From: Penium margaritaceum
Taxonomy: Eukaryota > Streptophyta > Zygnematophyceae > Desmidiales > Peniaceae
Direction: 5' to 3'
Length of the DNA stretch: 53,980 nt
Assembly (NCBI GenBank): GCA_023375785.1
Contig: SZWC01003548.1
Span: 93,444-147,423 of the forward strand
Shown here: one piece after another, positions 1 through 11,139 of the stretch
Numbering within the stretch: the stretch's first letter is position 1
Layout: each line of letters begins with the position of its first letter
Program-made: the position numbers and the translations under genes
Notes under the pieces: generated by a model
Database searches by the model: none
Told to the model about the DNA's origin: nothing
Seen by the model: the letters and a program-made list of their open reading frames with translations, nothing else

Positions 1-382
1 GGCACACACGCACGCACGCCACCCCACACACAGGTCGGTGATGGTAGCGGGCTGCACCAAGGTGTTGCAGCTCACGCCTTCCCATGGCCCAGTCCCTCCC
101 GTAGTCCCACACGGGTCCGTCTGCGTGCCCCATCCCGACGCCAGACTACCTCTCAGTTGTGCCGCCAACTCCAAGAGATATGAAACTGCACAGAAGGGGG
201 GAGGGTGGATGGCTGTGGCCCAAGTTAGAGTCGCGTGGATGCTAGTCCATCGATATGCTTCCATGTCCTCAGCATGAGTCGACATGTTCTCAGCATGAGT
301 CAGCATAATCGTGCACGGTCAAATGCAGTTGAATGACCACTCTCTAGACTTCAGGTGCCACTCCAAAAACATGCGACTCCGG
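1..382. other. GC-rich sequence, no gene recognised
   Basis: No convincing coding exon is seen on either strand. The stretch is GC-rich and contains two near copies of a CATG(T)TCTCAGCATGAGTC motif around 264-304. If the minus-strand exon at 835-898 is real, this would be intron or later exon sequence of that gene, but I could not identify an acceptor with a recognisable exon. Confidence 0.4.
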
Positions 383-446
383 AACCATGTCACGCTGAAA
401 CCATGTCACGCTGAAACCATGTCACGCTGAAACCATGTCACGCTGA
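383..446. repeat. Tandem repeat, four 16-bp units
   Basis: Four consecutive perfect copies of AACCATGTCACGCTGA, followed by a partial AACC. This is a short minisatellite in the GC-rich left part of the window. Confidence 0.9.
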
Positions 447-834
447 AACCCCACCAGTACTGCCCTGGCGTGCGTTGGCGATGCTCACATGGCTCCTGGC
501 TGCCACAGAGTCACAGCACCCATGTCGAACGCTGCACGACCGAAAGCACGCCATGTTGGAGACGCCCTCGTGCACCGAGCACGGCCTTCCCTACCACACT
601 CTCTCACACCACCCCTGCCTGCGACTCCCCACAGCGTCTGGGACGCAACTGCCAGCACGAAACAGCTCGCCCCCGCCGCACAGAGGCGAGTTCAGCAGCG
701 CGGGGAGTACACTGAATAAGCCTCACCACTAGCCGCACTCTGCAAGCGGTGAAGGGAGGAAACAAAGCGGGAGACCAAACGCAGCCCTGCACACATGCAT
801 CGAGGAGTGTGTGCCCCCATCCCTGCATTCGTAC

Positions 835-898
835 CTTGCTGCGGGTCAGTCTGTGCCGCGCAGGGGTCCAGAATCGAGAGAGCTAGCAGCGCCGCCAT
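835..898 (-). CDS. Probable first coding exon of a secreted or membrane protein
   Basis: On the minus strand an ATG at 898 begins a 21-codon stretch, MAALLALSILDPCAAQTDPQ then Q. It has a short hydrophobic core and an Ala-x-Ala-like cleavage region (CAAQ), so it looks like a signal peptide. It is followed directly by AAG|GTACG at 838-831, a good plant-type 5' splice donor that interrupts a Gly codon in phase 1. The rest of the gene would lie at lower coordinates or beyond the window. The frame is also open upstream through a poly-Ser run encoded by the CTG/CAG repeat, so a longer start is possible. I chose ATG 898 because the hydrophobic signal follows it at once. The ending (QTDPQQ) recalls the mature N-terminus of plant leucine-rich-repeat proteins, but 21 residues cannot prove this. 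Confidence 0.35.
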
Positions 899-934
899 TA
901 CAACAGCGAGCCTAGAGACGCAGCCGCCGCCAAC

Positions 935-942
935 GCTGCTGC

Positions 943-1007
<65 letters not shown>
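935..1007. repeat. CTG/CAG trinucleotide repeat
   Basis: About 24 CTG triplets on the plus strand with one CTT interruption near 946. On the minus strand it reads CAG/AGC/GCA, so poly-Gln, poly-Ser or poly-Ala by frame. It lies just upstream of the putative signal-peptide ATG at 898, in what would be 5' UTR or an N-terminal poly-Ser extension. Confidence 0.95.
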
Positions 1008-1008
<1 letters not shown>

Positions 1009-1458
1009 CGCCGATGCCGCACATGGGCCCTTGTTGACGTCGGCGGGATGGGCAGAGGCACGGAGGCGGCGAATGAAGGGACGTGAGGCGCAGCGCATGC
1101 GGACCGTGCAGCGGTGCCCTTGGTTGGCAATACCATGGCGACAATGGCGGAGACGACGACTGCGCGCCCTTGCAGCGCCCTTGCAAGCCCGACCTGGGTG
1201 GATTTGGTTGCTCTGATGCGGCTGACCCTCCTGGTCCTGCTTCTGCTCCCACTGTCGCTGCACCTGCAGCTGCTGCTCTGAATTCTCGTGCTTCAGCTGC
1301 TGCTGCTTCTGCTGGAACAGACCCTGCTGCTGCAGCTACTGACACGTGTGCAGGAGCTGCTGCCAGGCCTGGCGCTGCCGATGCCGCTGAGGCTGGCGCC
1401 ATTGGCAGCGGTGGCGTGGTGGTGTGCGAACGAAGTGTACGAACTGGAAAGAGGCGCT

Positions 1459-1491
1459 TGTGCGTGTGCGTGTGCGTGTGCGTGAGCGTGC
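1459..1491. repeat. (TGTGCG)n microsatellite
   Basis: Repeated TGTGCG/CGTGTG hexamers, slightly interrupted at the right end (CGTGAGCGTG). Confidence 0.85.
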
Positions 1492-1499
1492 AGGGATGG

Positions 1500-2263
1500 A
1501 TTGGGCTAGAATGACATGGGATGAGATGAGACGGGTGAAATGGGACGAAATGGGAGTCCGTGTGGCGTGTGAAACTCCAAATAACCCTCGACGGGATGGA
1601 ATTTCACCCTCGTCCCCTTTGCTCCACCCCAGGGCGTTGCAGTCAGTGGGTGGAGTACTCAATGAGGAATCACTTCCTCACATGGACAGCGGAGTGTGAG
1701 CCCGACACCCCAGCGGAGAACAACCACGGCACAGCAGGATGAGTGTCACAAGCCACACGGCAAGCGTCACTTGGAGCGAGAGAGCAATGCACAAAGGGCG
1801 TTGGGCGGAGTCCCTTGGCATATACGTTCGCCAGCGCGTTGCCCGGGCCGCGTGGTTGGCAGCAGAGTTGCATCCCAAGGCACGCTCACGTGCACGTTGA
1901 CTTCTGAGCAGGAGCAGTGTGTACGCAAGGCCAGGCCAGCCGTCCAACCTTGTGGAGAGAGCTGGACGGTGGGGCTTGCGCGGGAGAAAGCTTTGAAGTG
2001 ACTGACCGCCGCCTCCCGTCGCCTTTACGACAGGAAATCGGACGTCTCTGCCGCCTTCCGTCCCCACTACGACAGGGCAGGGCATACGTCACCGGCGCGC
2101 AGCTTTGAAGGGTCAACGAGAAGTCGACCTGTGTCGTACACAGCACGGAATGGAGGGCAGCGATAACACCTGCAACACCGGAGGTCATCGGACGCTCCAA
2201 AATGTATTCAATGATTGTTGGGCTTTCACGAAACACCAATGGATGAACAGATGTTTTGTTTTT
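1500..2263. other. No gene recognised
   Basis: Mixed-composition sequence with only short overlapping frames on both strands and no conserved motif. A CGTCGCC/CGTCCCC-type near repeat (cctcccgtcgcctttacgacagg and ccttccgtccccactacgacagg) sits at about 2011-2076, a possible short duplicated segment. Nothing else can be supported. Confidence 0.4.
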
Positions 2264-2535
2264 TAGGCCGCGGCTGGATGGGCATGGAAAACGTTTATAT
2301 CCATCTTCCTCCTGTGCATGATGTCATCATCTAAATTTCGTAGCTTTCATCGTCGGACGTGGGTAGGAAAATCTGGCTTGTTGCAGATAATAGCAACCAA
2401 TATGATAACAAACCTACGACAATCTCCATATTGCGCGGTAACTTTCCTTGCTGGAAAGGCATTAAACGAAACTCAACACTAGGTGAGGAGGAGGGTGAAT
2501 AAAAAGTTTTTCCATGCCCATCCAGCCCCGGCCTG
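2264..2535. mobile_element. MITE-like element with terminal inverted repeats
   Basis: The left end starts YAGGCCGCGGCTGGATGGG and the right end, reverse complemented, starts CAGGCCGGGGCTGGATGGG. The match continues through CATGGAAAA, giving inverted repeats of about 28 bp with one or two mismatches and a weaker extension into CCTCCTCC. The interior is AT-rich and has no coding frame. The YAGG...CTGG ends and small size suggest a non-autonomous hAT-like DNA element. I could not find a convincing 8-bp target duplication, so superfamily assignment is tentative. Confidence 0.65.
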
Positions 2536-3281
2536 AGTATGATTTTGTCTTAGGTTGGGTCATTCTATTCGTTCAGTCATCATTTCGGTAATCCTTCAGC
2601 GAATGGGCAGAACTCGTATTTGTCATACATAGTTACCATGATTCGTTTCCATTTCAAACATATGGCCATGATAGAAATAGTCTTACCTTACATTGCTAAT
2701 TATTATCAATAAAAACGGTCACAACATCTTTCATTCATGAAAAATACGGAATAATAAATTAAAATGACTATGCACATGAGAGATGTTGACAAACATAGCC
2801 AATTGAACCACTAAAGATCTCAATGATTCAACAGGTGTGCTTGAGTCCTTCTGGGAATATTAAATATTGGTAGGGTAGTATATTTGAATATTGTATTCTT
2901 GGGTTGGAAATGTAATACAGCTCATGAAACATTAACATTTCATTGATCATGGAACCAATATCTATTTTCTATTATTTATTATCTCAATGAAATAAAAAAT
3001 TAAACAATATATAAATTTTTAAGATGAAATTAATATATCCTATCACCAAACAAACAAAAAGAACCATAAAAAGGTATTTTCAACCTAAAAATCAAGATCA
3101 TGCAAAACACAATTCGACTACAAATTATGATTCATGATAATGTCACCTTTATCACTTAAAACTTTTATAAATATTTTTAAACATAAAATTCTCTCACTAC
3201 TAGACCTCCTTATAATAGTCAAATTTTAATTTTATCAAATTATAAACAGGAACCTTGCAAAGATCATTCTAGTTTTTTTCC
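2536..3281. other. AT-rich intergenic sequence
   Basis: Very AT-rich, with no open frame of note and no recognised RNA or repeat. It forms the left flank of retroelement A. The last bases (TAATA, 3282-3286) are the left target-site duplication. Confidence 0.6.
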
Positions 3282-3286
3282 TAATA

Positions 3287-3985
3287 TGTAAAGGGCTGAG
3301 TCTCTAGCTCCTGCTCTGAAGTCATCGTCGGAGTTCGCAGAATGGCGTTCTCAGTCCGCGTCAAGGGTTTACCCCCTTCGCAAGACTGAGGGGCAATCGT
3401 CATCAACGACCCAGAGCAGGGAGACTCAAATATTTCAAGTCTCCGGAGGCCCATTTTCGTTTTTAACCAAACCCCTAGTTTTGGGACCCAAACGGGGGGT
3501 TTTTACCTCGAACTCGTGTGTTCACACGAGTTATTTCGTTTATTTTATGTCGAATTTTGTAGTAAATGAACTTCGATTTACGTTTTGCCGTTCTGGCGCG
3601 AAATCGTCGCGTGCGAGGCACGCTGGCGATTTCGCGCCAGCTCTCTTGACCTCACCCTCGCTCCCCCTATCCCTCGTCCTCGCTTGCTCGTTTGCAAGGA
3701 GGCCGAGGGGGGGCGAGGGCACGAGACCAGGAGGCCTCGCCCTCAAGGCCCTTGTGGCCCCTCAGCCGCCGATCGGGCTGAGGTCGCGATCGGCGACTGG
3801 CGGCTGGCCGGCCGGTAGCCGGTCGGTCGCTTGGCCGGCCGCCGGCCGTCCAGCTGGCCGACAGCGAGCTGGCCGGCGGCCAGCGAAGTGCTAGCCATTG
3901 GCCAACCCTCACTGACGTGAGGAGTGGTGCGTAATCACTCCTCGCTTCAGCGAGGAGGGAGGGCCGAACCGGCCCTCCCGCTACA
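3287..3985 (-). repeat. 3' LTR of element A
   Basis: Matches 11140-11866 along its whole length. It contains a cluster of GGCCGGCC-type palindromes around 3800-3880 and ends (plus strand) GGGCCGAACCGGCCCTCCC followed by GCTACA, itself a short fold-back. It is 28 bp shorter than the 5' LTR, which carries an additional copy of a GCCGGCCGCCGGCCGTC segment. Confidence 0.93.
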
Positions 3986-3997
3986 TACCTTCCCACT
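3986..3997 (-). promoter_or_regulatory. Polypurine tract of element A
   Basis: On the minus strand AAGTGGGAAGGTA lies immediately before the U3 start of the 3' LTR. This is the expected place and purine content for plus-strand priming. Confidence 0.6.
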
Positions 3998-4273
3998 TAT
4001 TATGAGCTGTCCCGGTTCATGAATAACAAGTAGGATTGTCAGTTACTGAGTCATCAACATTGTGAAAGACAATCAATAATTTCAATCACCAGCTAAACAT
4101 GAACACGTGCATGGAACTTAAACCTAAGCTGTAGCTTGTAGGTCAGCACGGCTAGCGGCCTCCCCCCTTTAGGCTGGAGTGACCACGCAACAACCATGTT
4201 GGGCGTCCCCAACCTCTTATGCTCGATGTCCATGAATGCTGCCCTGTGGGAAAATTGTTTACTTTTTCCGTGT

Positions 4274-5850
4274 TCAGGTGGTACCTCCTGCCACGCGTCG
4301 ATCTATGCGAGCTGCAAGCTCACTCCAGTACTCGTTGACCACCCTTGTGGGCAACCGAGATTCGGACTCCCATGAATTATGTTTAAGTCCAAAACCGGCC
4401 CAATGAACGAGGCACTCCCTGACAACGGGTGACCGAAGAGTACGCTCTCGGTGCTGGAGTAGGTGAAGGACCTCGTATTTGCCGTCGGCAGCCAGGACTG
4501 GTGGCAGTGGCTGAATGGTTCCTTCTGCCATGTATGGATCCAGTAGGCTCACATGAAACACGTCATGTATCTTCATACTCGGTGGAAGTAACAAGCGGTA
4601 TGCCACTGGCCCGATGCGTGCCACAATGAAAAATGGCCCAATCCACTTCGGTAGACGTTTTCTTGCCCCTGGCGACTTCACCAGAAGGTTTTTAGTGCTA
4701 AGCAGCACTTTGTCACCGATGTCAAACGAGACCTCTTGTCGACCTTTGTCGGCATGTCTTTTGTCGCTGCCGAGCTTAGTGAAGGTGACCCTTTGCCTCC
4801 TGTAACAAGGAGTCGATGCGCTCGGCAAAGGCTTGAGCGGAAGGAACCTGCCCTTCTGTACTCCCACTCTTCGCCAATGAAATGGGTACCACTGGATGCC
4901 GACCACTGTTCCACACGAACGGTGTGAACTTTGTGGACTCGTTCACCGAGTTGTTCACTGCAAACTCTACCGGTGCTAGGAATTTGTCCCAATCATGCAT
5001 GGCAGGGTCCACATACATGCGGAGTATCTGCTCGAGAGTGCGATTCATGCCCTCTGTTTGTCCGTCAGTTTGAGGGTGAAATATTGTCGTCATTTGTGAC
5101 TCACTATCGAAGTATTCGTGCATCTTTTGCCAAGACTTACTAGCAAATGTTCGATCTCGATCAGAGATAATGCGCAACTACAAGCCCTGGTACTTTACGA
5201 CACCCTCAAAGAAGAGACGGGAGGTCTCCTCTGAGTTCAGGTCAGTGGTTGTAGGAATGAAGTGTTTCATCTTCGTCAAAATATCCACAACCACTAGTTT
5301 TACATCATGGCCACCGGCCGTGTCCGGAAGACCAGTAATGAAGTTCATGGTGACGCACTCTCATGGAGTCCCAGGAATGGGAATCTGTTGGAGAAGTTAA
5401 GCAGGCTTCTTCTTACTAGCCTTATTCCGAGGACATGGGTCGCATGTCATGCAATACTTACGGACATCGACACTCCACCCTGGCCACCAACAGTGGTCCG
5501 AGAGTGCCTGTCCGATCTTTCAGGGTCCCACATGACCTGCGACCGGCGGGTCGTGGAACTGGGAGATAACTTTTGCTCAAAGGTCTCCCGAGTTTGGTAC
5601 AACAACTTCTTCTCCATGCCAGAAGATTGCTGCGGCCTCCACCAAGCCGTACTTGTCCAGATTTGAGAGTCTTGAAACCAAGAATCCACACAGTATTCCA
5701 TCCGGATCCTGTTCACAAAACCGTTGTAATGGATAATCTCTCGTGGTGGTAGCCCTAGAGGTGTCGAGGGATCTGGTGGTTGTACTATTGCTATTGCAAT
5801 CGCCATAAAACATCCACTGACCTCGGTGGTTGCTTTAATTTCCATAGGCT
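4274..5850 (-). pseudogene. Integrase with C-terminal chromodomain, element A (degenerate)
   Basis: Retroviral-type integrase inserts the cDNA into the genome, and in chromoviruses a terminal chromodomain steers it to modified chromatin. The HHCC-like N-terminal finger is split by frame changes (CMTCDPC near 5450). The catalytic core follows: MNFITGLP near 5340, where the first DDE Asp is replaced by Asn, then ISDRDRTF near 5160 and QTEGMNRTLEQ near 5050 with Glu. The last 210 codons (4906-4274) are open and include the GPF/Y-like segment (KWIGPFFI, PVAYRLLLP) and a chromodomain from about 4486 to 4330 (YEVLHLL, LVHWAGF, NSWES), ending in TGA. In-frame TAA, TGA and TAG interrupt the N-terminal half. 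It follows RT/RNase H in the same transcript. Confidence 0.85.
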
Positions 5851-7230
5851 GTCGGCTTAGTGGATCGGCCACATTGATGCGTCTTGGCCGATATTCCCAT
5901 GTGAAGGAGAATTGACTCAGGTATTCGCTCCAACGCGCCGGTCGTCTTGACAGGTTCGGTTGCGTTTAGAAAAACACGAATAGATTATGGTCGGTCACGA
6001 CCATCAGACCCCCTTCAGCACCCTCAAGGTAACAACGCCACATGTTGAAAGTATGTACTATCGCAAGGAGCTCTTGATCCTCATTCGTGTACCAAGGTTT
6101 TTTTGGAATGAGCTTCCGGCTCTCATACGCAACTGGGTGACCGTTCTGCATGAGGACGGCTCCGAGTCCTACTACCAACGCATCACATCGAACCTCCCAT
6201 AGTTGCGATAGATTTGGAAGAGCTAGGACAGGCGCCGTGGATAGGAGCTCTTTGACCTTGAGAAAAGCGTTTTCGCAATCAGGTGTCCATTCCAAACACA
6301 CGTTTTTTCGCGTGACCCTGGTTACCAGTGCTACCAGGGTCGAATACCCTTGCATAAACCGTCGAAAGTAGTTTGCAAGGCCAAGAAAAGACCGTATCTG
6401 CCCAACATTCTCGGGACGTGGCCAGTCCACAACAGCTTGGACATTTCGTGGGTCGACACGGATGTCGTCCTTGTCAACGATGTGTCCAAGGTATTCGAGC
6501 TCATTTTGTGCAAACTTGCACTTGCTCACTTTCGAATAGAACTTCTGTTCCCGAAGGATTGCAAGAACTTTGTGGAGATGATCTATGTCCTCTTCCATTG
6601 ATTTGGAGAAAACCAGGATTTCATTCAGGTAAACCAAGACAAACTCTCCGAGTTGCTTGACGAATGTTCGGTTCATTTCTCCTTGGAAGGTTGCCGGGGC
6701 ATTCGTAATCCCGAAGCATAACACTCGGAACTGATAATGTCCCATGTGCGTTCGAAACGCGGTTTTCCGTGTGGATGATGGTAACCTTGAGACAAATCCA
6801 AGGACGAAAATACTTTTGCGCCTTGGAGTTGGTCAAAAGGGTCCTCGATCTGCTGTAAGGGGAATCGATTTTTCATCGTAAGCTTGTTCAATGCCTGGTA
6901 ATCCACGCACATGCATAAACCACCGTCCTTTTTGTTCACAAAAAGGATCAGTGCACCGTACGGCGAGCTACTGTGCTCAATCCACCCCTTTGCAAGGTAC
7001 TCTTTGATTTAGCGTTCGGCCTCTCGCCTTTCTGCTGGGCTAAGGCGATACATGGGTCTGAACGGAGGAGTCACCTCCGGTTGCAGCGGAATCGTGTGGC
7101 CCATGTGTCTTTCTATTGGAAGCCCAGCCGGTGGGTCTTGGAATACATCCAAGAACTCCGCCAATAGAGATCTGATCTCTTGTGGCGTGTCTTCCGTCAC
7201 GTCATCCTCCACTTTCTGCAGCTGAGCCAA
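5850..7230 (-). pseudogene. Reverse transcriptase and RNase H, element A (degenerate)
   Basis: RT copies the element RNA into DNA and RNase H removes the template. The N-terminal part shows FRPMYRLSPAE, the fingers CVDYQALNKLTMKNRFPL and the first catalytic region SSLDLSQGYHH (Asp intact). A frameshift near 6770-6785 separates this from MGHYQFRVLCFG. The key YxDD box is YLNE near 6630, so polymerase activity is lost. RNase H follows, with VRCDALVVGLGAVL near 6190 and ending at VTDHNLF just before a TAA at 5966. The connection continues to ADPLSRQP near 5865, the usual start of the integrase linker. A TAA stands where Gln is usual (ER-stop-IKEYL, about 7009). Confidence 0.88.
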
Positions 7231-7248
7231 GAAGTATCGACAACCTTG

Positions 7249-8127
7249 TCAAATACGTCTCTTCACCTGCATTTCAGACAAGCTGGCATGGACTTTGAGT
7301 CGGGTCGGTGATACTTCCGTACTTGGAATCAACGTAAAGCGGCATTTTCCTTTTTGGAGGATCAAACGCTTTGATTCAAAGCACATTAGAGCCTTGTTGT
7401 CACGTAGCCAGGGATCGCCTAGCACCACGTCAAACGGGTCAAGAAAGTTAAGTACATTCAATGTGACACTCTGCGTGTACCCTTGAATACAAATTTTTGC
7501 TTTACAAGTACCGATCACGGGTACCCTACGGTTGTCACCGAAAACAACTACCCCATTCGATGGCTCGTACTTCAGGTCAACCTGTCAAGTAAAGCCAAGG
7601 ATAACAAAAGATTCGTCCCCTCCAGTGTCAGCAAGTACGTTCACGGGAGCACCAGCTGGGTGTCCTTTGAATTGCATCGTCATGTTGCCTCCACTCTTCC
7701 GAGTGATTAGACTCAACGACGGCAAGCCGAGTTTGTAATAGACACGGAATCTGCACAACGGGTGTTGCAACTCCCATGATTCACCCACTTGATTCCACAT
7801 CTTGTGGGCACGAGTGAATTCGGCTAGCACCTTCCAGTCTTTAAATTTGGCTAGGTCAAAATCATCGACTAAACGTACTACAAACGTGATTGAACTCATT
7901 GCTTTGAGGGTATTTGCTTCAATCACTGTGTCACACAACTCTTACATAGTGGTCGGTGTCGCCACCACTAAGCATGTACGATCATGCATCTTGTCCGAAG
8001 ATGCAAGGTTTAGTCGGCAATGTCGGTCAGGAAGTGTAGAATGCGGTTCAACAAGAGGAGAGAAGACAATAGAGAAATTTGAACTCGTCAAAAACTCAAA
8101 TTGTTTAACATCCTCATCAGAAAACAT
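7249..8127 (-). pseudogene. Aspartic protease region, element A (degenerate)
   Basis: Retropepsin cleaves the Gag-Pol polyprotein. The motif VLADTGGDESFV near 7630 supplies the catalytic Asp (DTG), and FDVVLGDPWLRD near 7430 is the C-terminal flap and alpha-helix region typical of gypsy proteases. Upstream 100 codons match no motif I know and may be a spacer. The frame is the same as RT and lies in the -1 frame relative to gag. It is interrupted by TAA at 7942, TGA at 7585 and TGA at 7249, so the protein is broken. Confidence 0.8.
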
Positions 8128-8204
8128 GAACCCACACTCGTGATCCAGTTTTACCCCTCACTGGTCCCCACTGACGTCACTCACGGGTGGGGAAAACCCG
8201 CCCT

Positions 8205-10267
8205 TCAGCCCTGTCCGTTACCACGGCCGGGCTGATTGCCGCGACCGCGACCCTGTCCACACCCCTGTCCGCGGCCTCCTGCTACACCATCCCCACGAGG
8301 TGCTAATGCTGCAGCTAATGTCGCGGCCTCTTGTCCACCACCAGCAGCCTAAGGGCACTTTGCCCTAAAGTGGCCCGGCTGCATGTAGTTGTGGCAGAGC
8401 GTTTCGCGGAAGGATGTGTTGCGACGCTCATGCACCGCCTACAGCTTGTCATTCTCGCGGCTGCGCTTGTTGTCTGGGCCCTTGTATCCACCAGCCTTCT
8501 TGGCTAGAGGGTTTATAGGCTGCTTGCCCTTGGCCCCGCCTCGTTGTCCAGCTGACCCACCAGCCCCTGTAGCGTCCATGCGCATTTCGCGGCCTTGCTC
8601 TGCACACGCTTTCGGCTGTGTATCAGAGTAGTGCTTCGGGTTCGTCGAATACACTTTGCTCATATAGTCGCACAACGCCCCTTAGCTTGTCCAAGCTTGG
8701 CCATTGGCTGTCGTGGTGGTCTTGTCCTTCAATTTCTCGCTGGCGAGACCATGACGCAAGTACTCCAACAGCATACACCCCGGGTACTTGAAAGTCTAAG
8801 TCCCATCACCCTCGGTGCAACATAATCGCTCAAGTAGGATTCGAGCGAGTTGCCCACATGCCTAAAGTCCTTGGTCTTGTGGAAAGCACGTTGCGCCTCC
8901 TCACGTTGGGTGCACTTCTTGCGCATGATCGCGCAGAAGGCCTCCCATGGCATGGGCTACCACTCGAGGTGCGGCTGCTGCGCAGTCCGCTCCTTCACCA
9001 CATATATGAAGAGTTTGTCTTCAAGCCACGTCGTGGCAAGGTCGCCCCACTGGCTGAGTGGAGCCTTGTGGACACGTAGAACGTGCTCCATGCGGTTCAG
9101 CCAGTCGGTCAGCTTCACGTCCTTTTGGAAGATCTCTACACTATGGAGGAAGGATGTGTTCATGATCTACCCCAAAATCGTTGAGGTAGGCAAGTCGTCG
9201 CTGCCACCGGCAGTGGCATCCGCAACTGTGGCATACTGCGCTTCTTGCTGCATCCAAACCTGGGTCACGCTTTGCAACGCCTTGTCGAGGTCGTTGCATC
9301 GGCGGCTTACATCATGGGCGGCCATGCGCTGAAGCTGGCGATCACGGTCAAGGTCCGTGATGCTTTGCCCGACGTGGGCTAGCAGGTTGGCCCACAAGAA
9401 CTTGAGCTCTGATTTCATCAGAGCATAGACGATACCCTCCAGGGCCTCGCAACGTCCGTGCACCCTTACCCTTACCCACTACAAGAGGGTCCGGTTTGCA
9501 TACACGCCTCCAAGGAGTCCCACATTTTGGAGGATACTGTCGTCGCTGACGACGCTCGAGTGGGCACTGCCTTGTCCCACTACGGCCGCATCGTAGGAAG
9601 GGGGGTCTGCCCCCATCCCTCGAAGGGGTGCCGTATCCCCACCGTCGATGGTGATCCTGTGTCGGCGTGCCGCCTCAGCAGCAAACTCCGCGAGCCTACG
9701 ACGGTCCTCGCGAATTGCCTTTGCAACGTCGTCGTCCGGCTCGTCCTCCCGGGAACATCCCGTGTGACCGCTTTCAACACCCTTGTTTCTCTCGGCGGTC
9801 TCACTACCATCGGTACCTTCAGGTGACGCAGCGGGCGTCTTATCCTACTTGAGAAATCGGCTCAAGTTCTCCTCACGACGATGGCAATGGTCGCAATCCT
9901 CGACGCCTTCGCCATCGTCGTCATCGTGCTCTTCATCGGGGTCCTCCTTCGGAAGATCCTCCTCCATCGCATCGTCCGTCATGTGGGGGTCACCCACGTG
10001 CGTAGTGACGTGCTCGTCGTGCACTTTTGCAGCCTTCGGACACTTCTCGGTGTCGCCGAGGTTGGCGTCGGTTGCCTTAGGCAGTGCGGTAGCCGTAGGC
10101 GGTATGGTTGTCTTAGGCGGCACGGTTGCCTCAGGCGGTACGGTTGCCTTTGGATTGGACACCGTGCTCACTGCGGCAGCATCCAAGATTTGGAGTTCGC
10201 CAAGAGCTTGTGGTGACGCCGTCACCACCTTGCCCTTGTTTGTCTTGGATGGTCCGGCACTTGCCAT
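8205..10267 (-). pseudogene. Gag-like protein of element A (degenerate)
   Basis: Gag forms the virus-like particle. The N-terminal 140 codons are Pro/Thr-rich with repeated PPEATVPPKTTIPP-like blocks and a strongly acidic tail (EEHDDDDGEG). The middle holds a helical capsid-like part (LTDWLNRMEHVL, QWGDLATTWLED, MPWEAFCAIM), the typical Ty3 gag retrotransposon region. A frameshift near 8720 leads to a basic Gly-rich C-terminus with a zinc knuckle at 8397-8355, C-HN-Y-MQPG-H-FRAK-C, in which the second Cys has become Tyr. From 10267 to 8729 one frame is broken only by four TAG codons (9845, 9479, 9167, 8957). After the shift TAA, TAG and TAG occur, and TGA closes the frame at 8205. Pol is in the -1 frame. 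Confidence 0.8.
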
Positions 10268-11125
10268 CTCGTCGTTCGTGCAACTAGCACTTTTACGTCG
10301 TTGTGAGGATCACCCCACAACGTTAAGGAGGAATCGCCTCCCACAAACTCCTTGCTCTCATGATCGGCGAGGTAATTATAAATTAAATTTCCATTTTTCT
10401 AGACCGCCACATCGGCACAAGGTCGTGGTTTTTGGGACTAGGCTTCCTAAGTCGTTACTCACGGCGATTGGCAAGGACTACTACCTAGGAAAACAGAAAT
10501 TTACAAGACAATGGAATGAGGAGGCATGTGAGTGCCGCTCACAAAGAAAAAACAAAGAGTGAGAAGGAGAATTCTAACAATTCCTACCAAGCCTTCCACT
10601 CTTTCTTCTACTTCTTGTCTTCCTCTTGTCTTCTTGTCTTCCTTGGTCGTCTTGTCTTCCTTGGTCTTCTCTTCACGCTCCTTCATGCCTTTCGCGTTCT
10701 TGGGTGACGTCTCTCTTGAGCCAGCGTCGTTGGCGAGCCGCCAAAAATCTTCAAGGTGACACCCTCCTTCTTTTGAGGGTACTCTGAGGTCGTGAGAGTC
10801 CCTAAGCTTGGGAAGGGGCGTTCCAATTTTTTGATGAAGGGGTTTTGAAGGAGCCTTGAAAATGGGAAGGATTTTGTGGGTTTTTAGGGTGGGAACTCTC
10901 CACCCCGTCCCAAAAAAAAATTTCTAGCCCTCTGGAAGTGAAGAGAGGCTGGAAGGAAGAGTCTCCACCAAGTAAAACTCTTTTCAAGCTCTCTAACACA
11001 CTTTACGACGCTTCAATCCGCTTCAATCCCTTCTAGCGTTTCTACTACTACTTACAACTGTTGCTGCGTTTAATATGTGACTTAGCCGTCGGTTCCGTCG
11101 AACCCTTAGTCGCGAGGGTTGTCTA

Positions 11126-11138
11126 GCTCTGAGAACCA
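11126..11138 (-). promoter_or_regulatory. Primer-binding site of element A
   Basis: Minus-strand TGGTTCTCAGAGC next to the 5' LTR is close to the plant initiator-Met tRNA primer site TGGTATCAGAGC, with one substitution and one extra base. Confidence 0.6.
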
Positions 11139-11139
11139 C

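Noticed and set aside
3481..3996. Open frames in the GC-rich LTRs of element A
   Set aside because: They lie within LTR sequence rich in GGCCGGCC palindromes, and equivalent frames are not kept in the other LTR.
9466..9480. CCCTTACCCTTACCC telomere-like word
   Set aside because: Only two units, and it is part of the continuous gag frame of element A (Val-Arg-Val-Arg).
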